Shown: positions 22,980-24,411 of the stretch, piece after piece | Numbering within the stretch: the first letter of the stretch is position 1 | Layout: each line of letters starts with the position of its first letter | Source: an uncultured bacterium | GTDB lineage: Bacteria > Cloacimonadota > Cloacimonadia > Cloacimonadales > Cloacimonadaceae | Length of the DNA: 24,411 nt | Direction: 5' to 3' | Assembly (NCBI GenBank): GCA_937924555.1 | Contig: CALDSN010000144.1 | Span: 1 to 24,411, forward strand | Translations under genes and position numbers: made by a program | Notes under the pieces: generated by a model | The model's database searches: none | Told to the model about the DNA's origin: nothing | Seen by the model: the letters and a program-made list of their open reading frames with translations, nothing else

Positions 22980-23857
22980 TCACCTTCTCCTTCCCCTGGC
23001 TGAGGTAGATAGATGATGTAAGTTCCAGCGCCGGCATCTTCATCACTGAGCGCAATGTTCTGCCAATCATCGCTGTAGATAGGACTGATAACCGCTATCT
23101 TAGCTTTGGGCAAAGCTGCCTTAACCCGTGACACGGTACCCAGAAAAGCATGGCTGTGAAAATCTCCGTTAAAATGGATCAACTTTGCCAGAGGCTTGGC
23201 TCGACTTGCCAACACAATACTCTCCGCCATGGTGTCATCCTTCAAGCACTGTGCTTGGTAAAGCGGTAACAAATCGTTGTTCATGGCATGCATAGGAGAG
23301 TTCTGCCCCCCCATCAGTTCATAGAAGGCTGTTTGATATGCATCCTCAGGAGCGGTGATATCCTTTGCCAGCCAAGCACGTTCTTCATCGGTAAGCTCAT
23401 CCAAGAATTCCATTCCCTGTCGGGCAAGCTTTCCGGCATAAACACGGGGTACATTTGCTGCCACCGCCTGCAACTTATGTATCTTGGCATATTCTACCAA
23501 TGGACGGTAATCTGTGGCATAATTACCCCAGGGACGGCTTTGAGTCAGGAACTCTTCCTCATTAATGTCACCTCTCACATAAGCAGTTAACACACTTTGC
23601 ACATCTCTTTCAAACATCTCAAAGGAGAGTATCAGTTCGTTCTTTGCCCCCAAGAGAGGCAATATCTCGCTTTGTAGCTGATGCACAGCTTGGTTATCGT
23701 GAAACTCCCCAAAGAAGATGATGTCATACTTCCCCAAATCTTTGGCAAGCATGGCAACATCCAGTTCCTTGCCATTTTCGCTGCGGATAATCCGCAAGTC
23801 CTTGCCCTGCACCATCCCCATGGACAGCAGAGCCAATATCAACAAGGCGAATCTCAT
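22976..23857 (-). CDS. ChaN/Tiki-superfamily exported protein (DUF399-like)
   Basis: A 293-residue exported protein with a signal peptide (about 1-18) and no lipobox Cys at the cleavage site, so it is probably periplasmic rather than a lipoprotein. It has the ChaN/TraB-like (Tiki superfamily) signatures FFGEFHDN (48-55), SFEMFERD (78-85) and NGDFHSHAFLG (230-240), whose Glu and His residues form a metal or haem site in the family. ChaN of Campylobacter binds haem and EreA/TraB-like relatives are hydrolases; neither role is proven here. The C terminus ends with an acidic Gly-Glu tail. SD AAGGA precedes the ATG. It sits 19 bp after the YigZ gene and overlaps the Memo gene by 4 bp, indicating one operon. 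Confidence 0.85.
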   Translation of the reverse strand: MRFALLILALLSMGMVQGKDLRIIRSENGKELDVAMLAKDLGKYDIIFFGEFHDNQAVHQLQSEILPLLGAKNELILSFEMFERDVQSVLTAYVRGDINEEEFLTQSRPWGNYATDYRPLVEYAKIHKLQAVAANVPRVYAGKLARQGMEFLDELTDEERAWLAKDITAPEDAYQTAFYELMGGQNSPMHAMNNDLLPLYQAQCLKDDTMAESIVLASRAKPLAKLIHFNGDFHSHAFLGTVSRVKAALPKAKIAVISPIYSDDWQNIALSDEDAGAGTYIIYLPQPGEGEGE

Positions 23858-23876
23858 ATCTATATCCTTCGTTTTG

Positions 23877-24363
23877 TTATGTATAACTTAAGCGGGTTTG
23901 CAGCACATAGCCATCAAGAATTTCCTGCATCTGCGCCAGATTCTCTTCGGGTATCACCATTTCCATGCTTACCCGGCTGTCATATTCCATATTTTCTATC
24001 GTCGCTTCCAGTTCCTTGGCCCTATGTTTCAAACTCTCGAACACAGTGTAATCGCAGCACACTGTTAATCGTTCATACTGCCGGGCGGGCTCCAGCACAG
24101 CTCCCTCCAGTGCTGTCTCCACTGCCAAAGTGTAGGCATCAATCAAGCCTTTAACCCCCAGTTTAATACCCCCGTAGTAGCGTGTGACCACCGCCAAAAT
24201 GTTTGTTAACTCTCCGCGCAATAGAGCATTCAATATCGGTTTTCCCGCTGTTCCTCCTGGCTCACCTGCATCAGCATAGTATTGAGTTTCTCGTTTCAAC
24301 CCGCAGATATAGGCATAGCAATTATGTGTGGCATCTGCATATTGCCTTTGATGCTCTGCCAAT
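23877..24363 (-). CDS. YigZ/IMPACT-family protein, 5' end missing
   Basis: The C-terminal 161 residues or so of a YigZ/UPF0029 (IMPACT N-terminal) protein. The family signature DAGEPGGTAGKP and the segment VTRYYGGIKLGVKGL are visible, followed by a DUF1949-type ferredoxin-fold domain to the stop. YigZ of E. coli is about 204 residues, so roughly 45-50 N-terminal residues lie beyond the sequence. IMPACT proteins in eukaryotes modulate the GCN2 pathway; the bacterial role is unclear. The apparent start MCSSDL comes from the reverse complement of a sequencing adapter and is not part of the protein; genuine sequence begins at LAEHQRQYADATHNCYAYIC. It heads the ChaN-Memo-AMMECR1 cluster, which begins 19 bp past its stop. 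Confidence 0.92.
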
Positions 24364-24411
24364 AGATCGGAAGAGCACACGTCTGAACTCCAGTCACGAT
24401 CAGATCTCGTA
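24364..24411. other. Illumina TruSeq adapter contamination
   Basis: The final 48 bases are the TruSeq indexed adapter: AGATCGGAAGAGC, continuing with CACACGTCTGAACTCCAGTC, then AC, the six-base index GATCAG (TruSeq index 9) and the start of the flow-cell tail ATCTCGTA. This is sequencing-library DNA left on the contig end. It should be trimmed, and the gene running into it treated as truncated. Confidence 0.98.

Overview
The window is 24.4 kb of bacterial DNA in which every gene lies on the minus strand, so it reads biologically from high to low coordinates. Large secreted proteins with FlgD-like/Por-type C-terminal sorting domains, an FG-GAP/PKD/beta-helix giant, AMMECR1 and Memo genes, and Shine-Dalgarno-led starts together suggest a Gram-negative member of the Fibrobacteres-Chlorobi-Bacteroidetes superphylum. 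Candidatus Cloacimonadota is my best guess; this is inferred from gene style, as there is no phylogenetic marker in the window. Both ends look like contig edges: base 1 lies inside a tRNA-Pro gene, and the last 48 bases (24364-24411) are an Illumina TruSeq adapter rather than genome.

Layout in transcription order. (1) 24363-21595: a tight cluster of a 5'-truncated YigZ/IMPACT protein, a ChaN-like exported protein, a Memo-family protein and an AMMECR1-family protein, with gaps of about 20 bp or a 4-bp overlap. (2) 21541-21212: a tRNA array Gly(GCC)-Cys(GCA)-Leu(TAA)-Gly(GCC) whose two Gly genes are identical. (3) 21162-19811: a HAD-family phosphatase overlapping a MinD/ParA-like P-loop protein. 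(4) 19645-17630: a secreted deiminase with the full catalytic set of Porphyromonas gingivalis PPAD, including its substrate-carboxylate arginine pair. (5) 17444-12008: a secreted M14 zinc carboxypeptidase, followed 15 bp later by potA-potB-potC of a spermidine/putrescine-type importer with no binding protein in view. (6) 11847-10825: a small secreted protein with a sorting domain. (7) 10441-206: a cyclase-ATPase-TPR signalling protein, then 24 bp later a 2405-residue secreted mosaic protein. (8) 52-1: the 5' part of tRNA-Pro(TGG).

The working picture is a cell that exports several hydrolytic and adhesive proteins through a C-terminal-signal route. The most notable element is the PPAD-like deiminase beside a secreted carboxypeptidase. 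Between them lies a terminator-like hairpin with a possible alternative pairing, downstream of a candidate promoter for the carboxypeptidase-pot unit. The second notable element is the soluble-adenylyl-cyclase-like regulator directly upstream of the giant surface protein. A perfect TTGACA hexamer, always reading on the minus strand, occurs in five of the noncoding gaps and probably marks -35 boxes.
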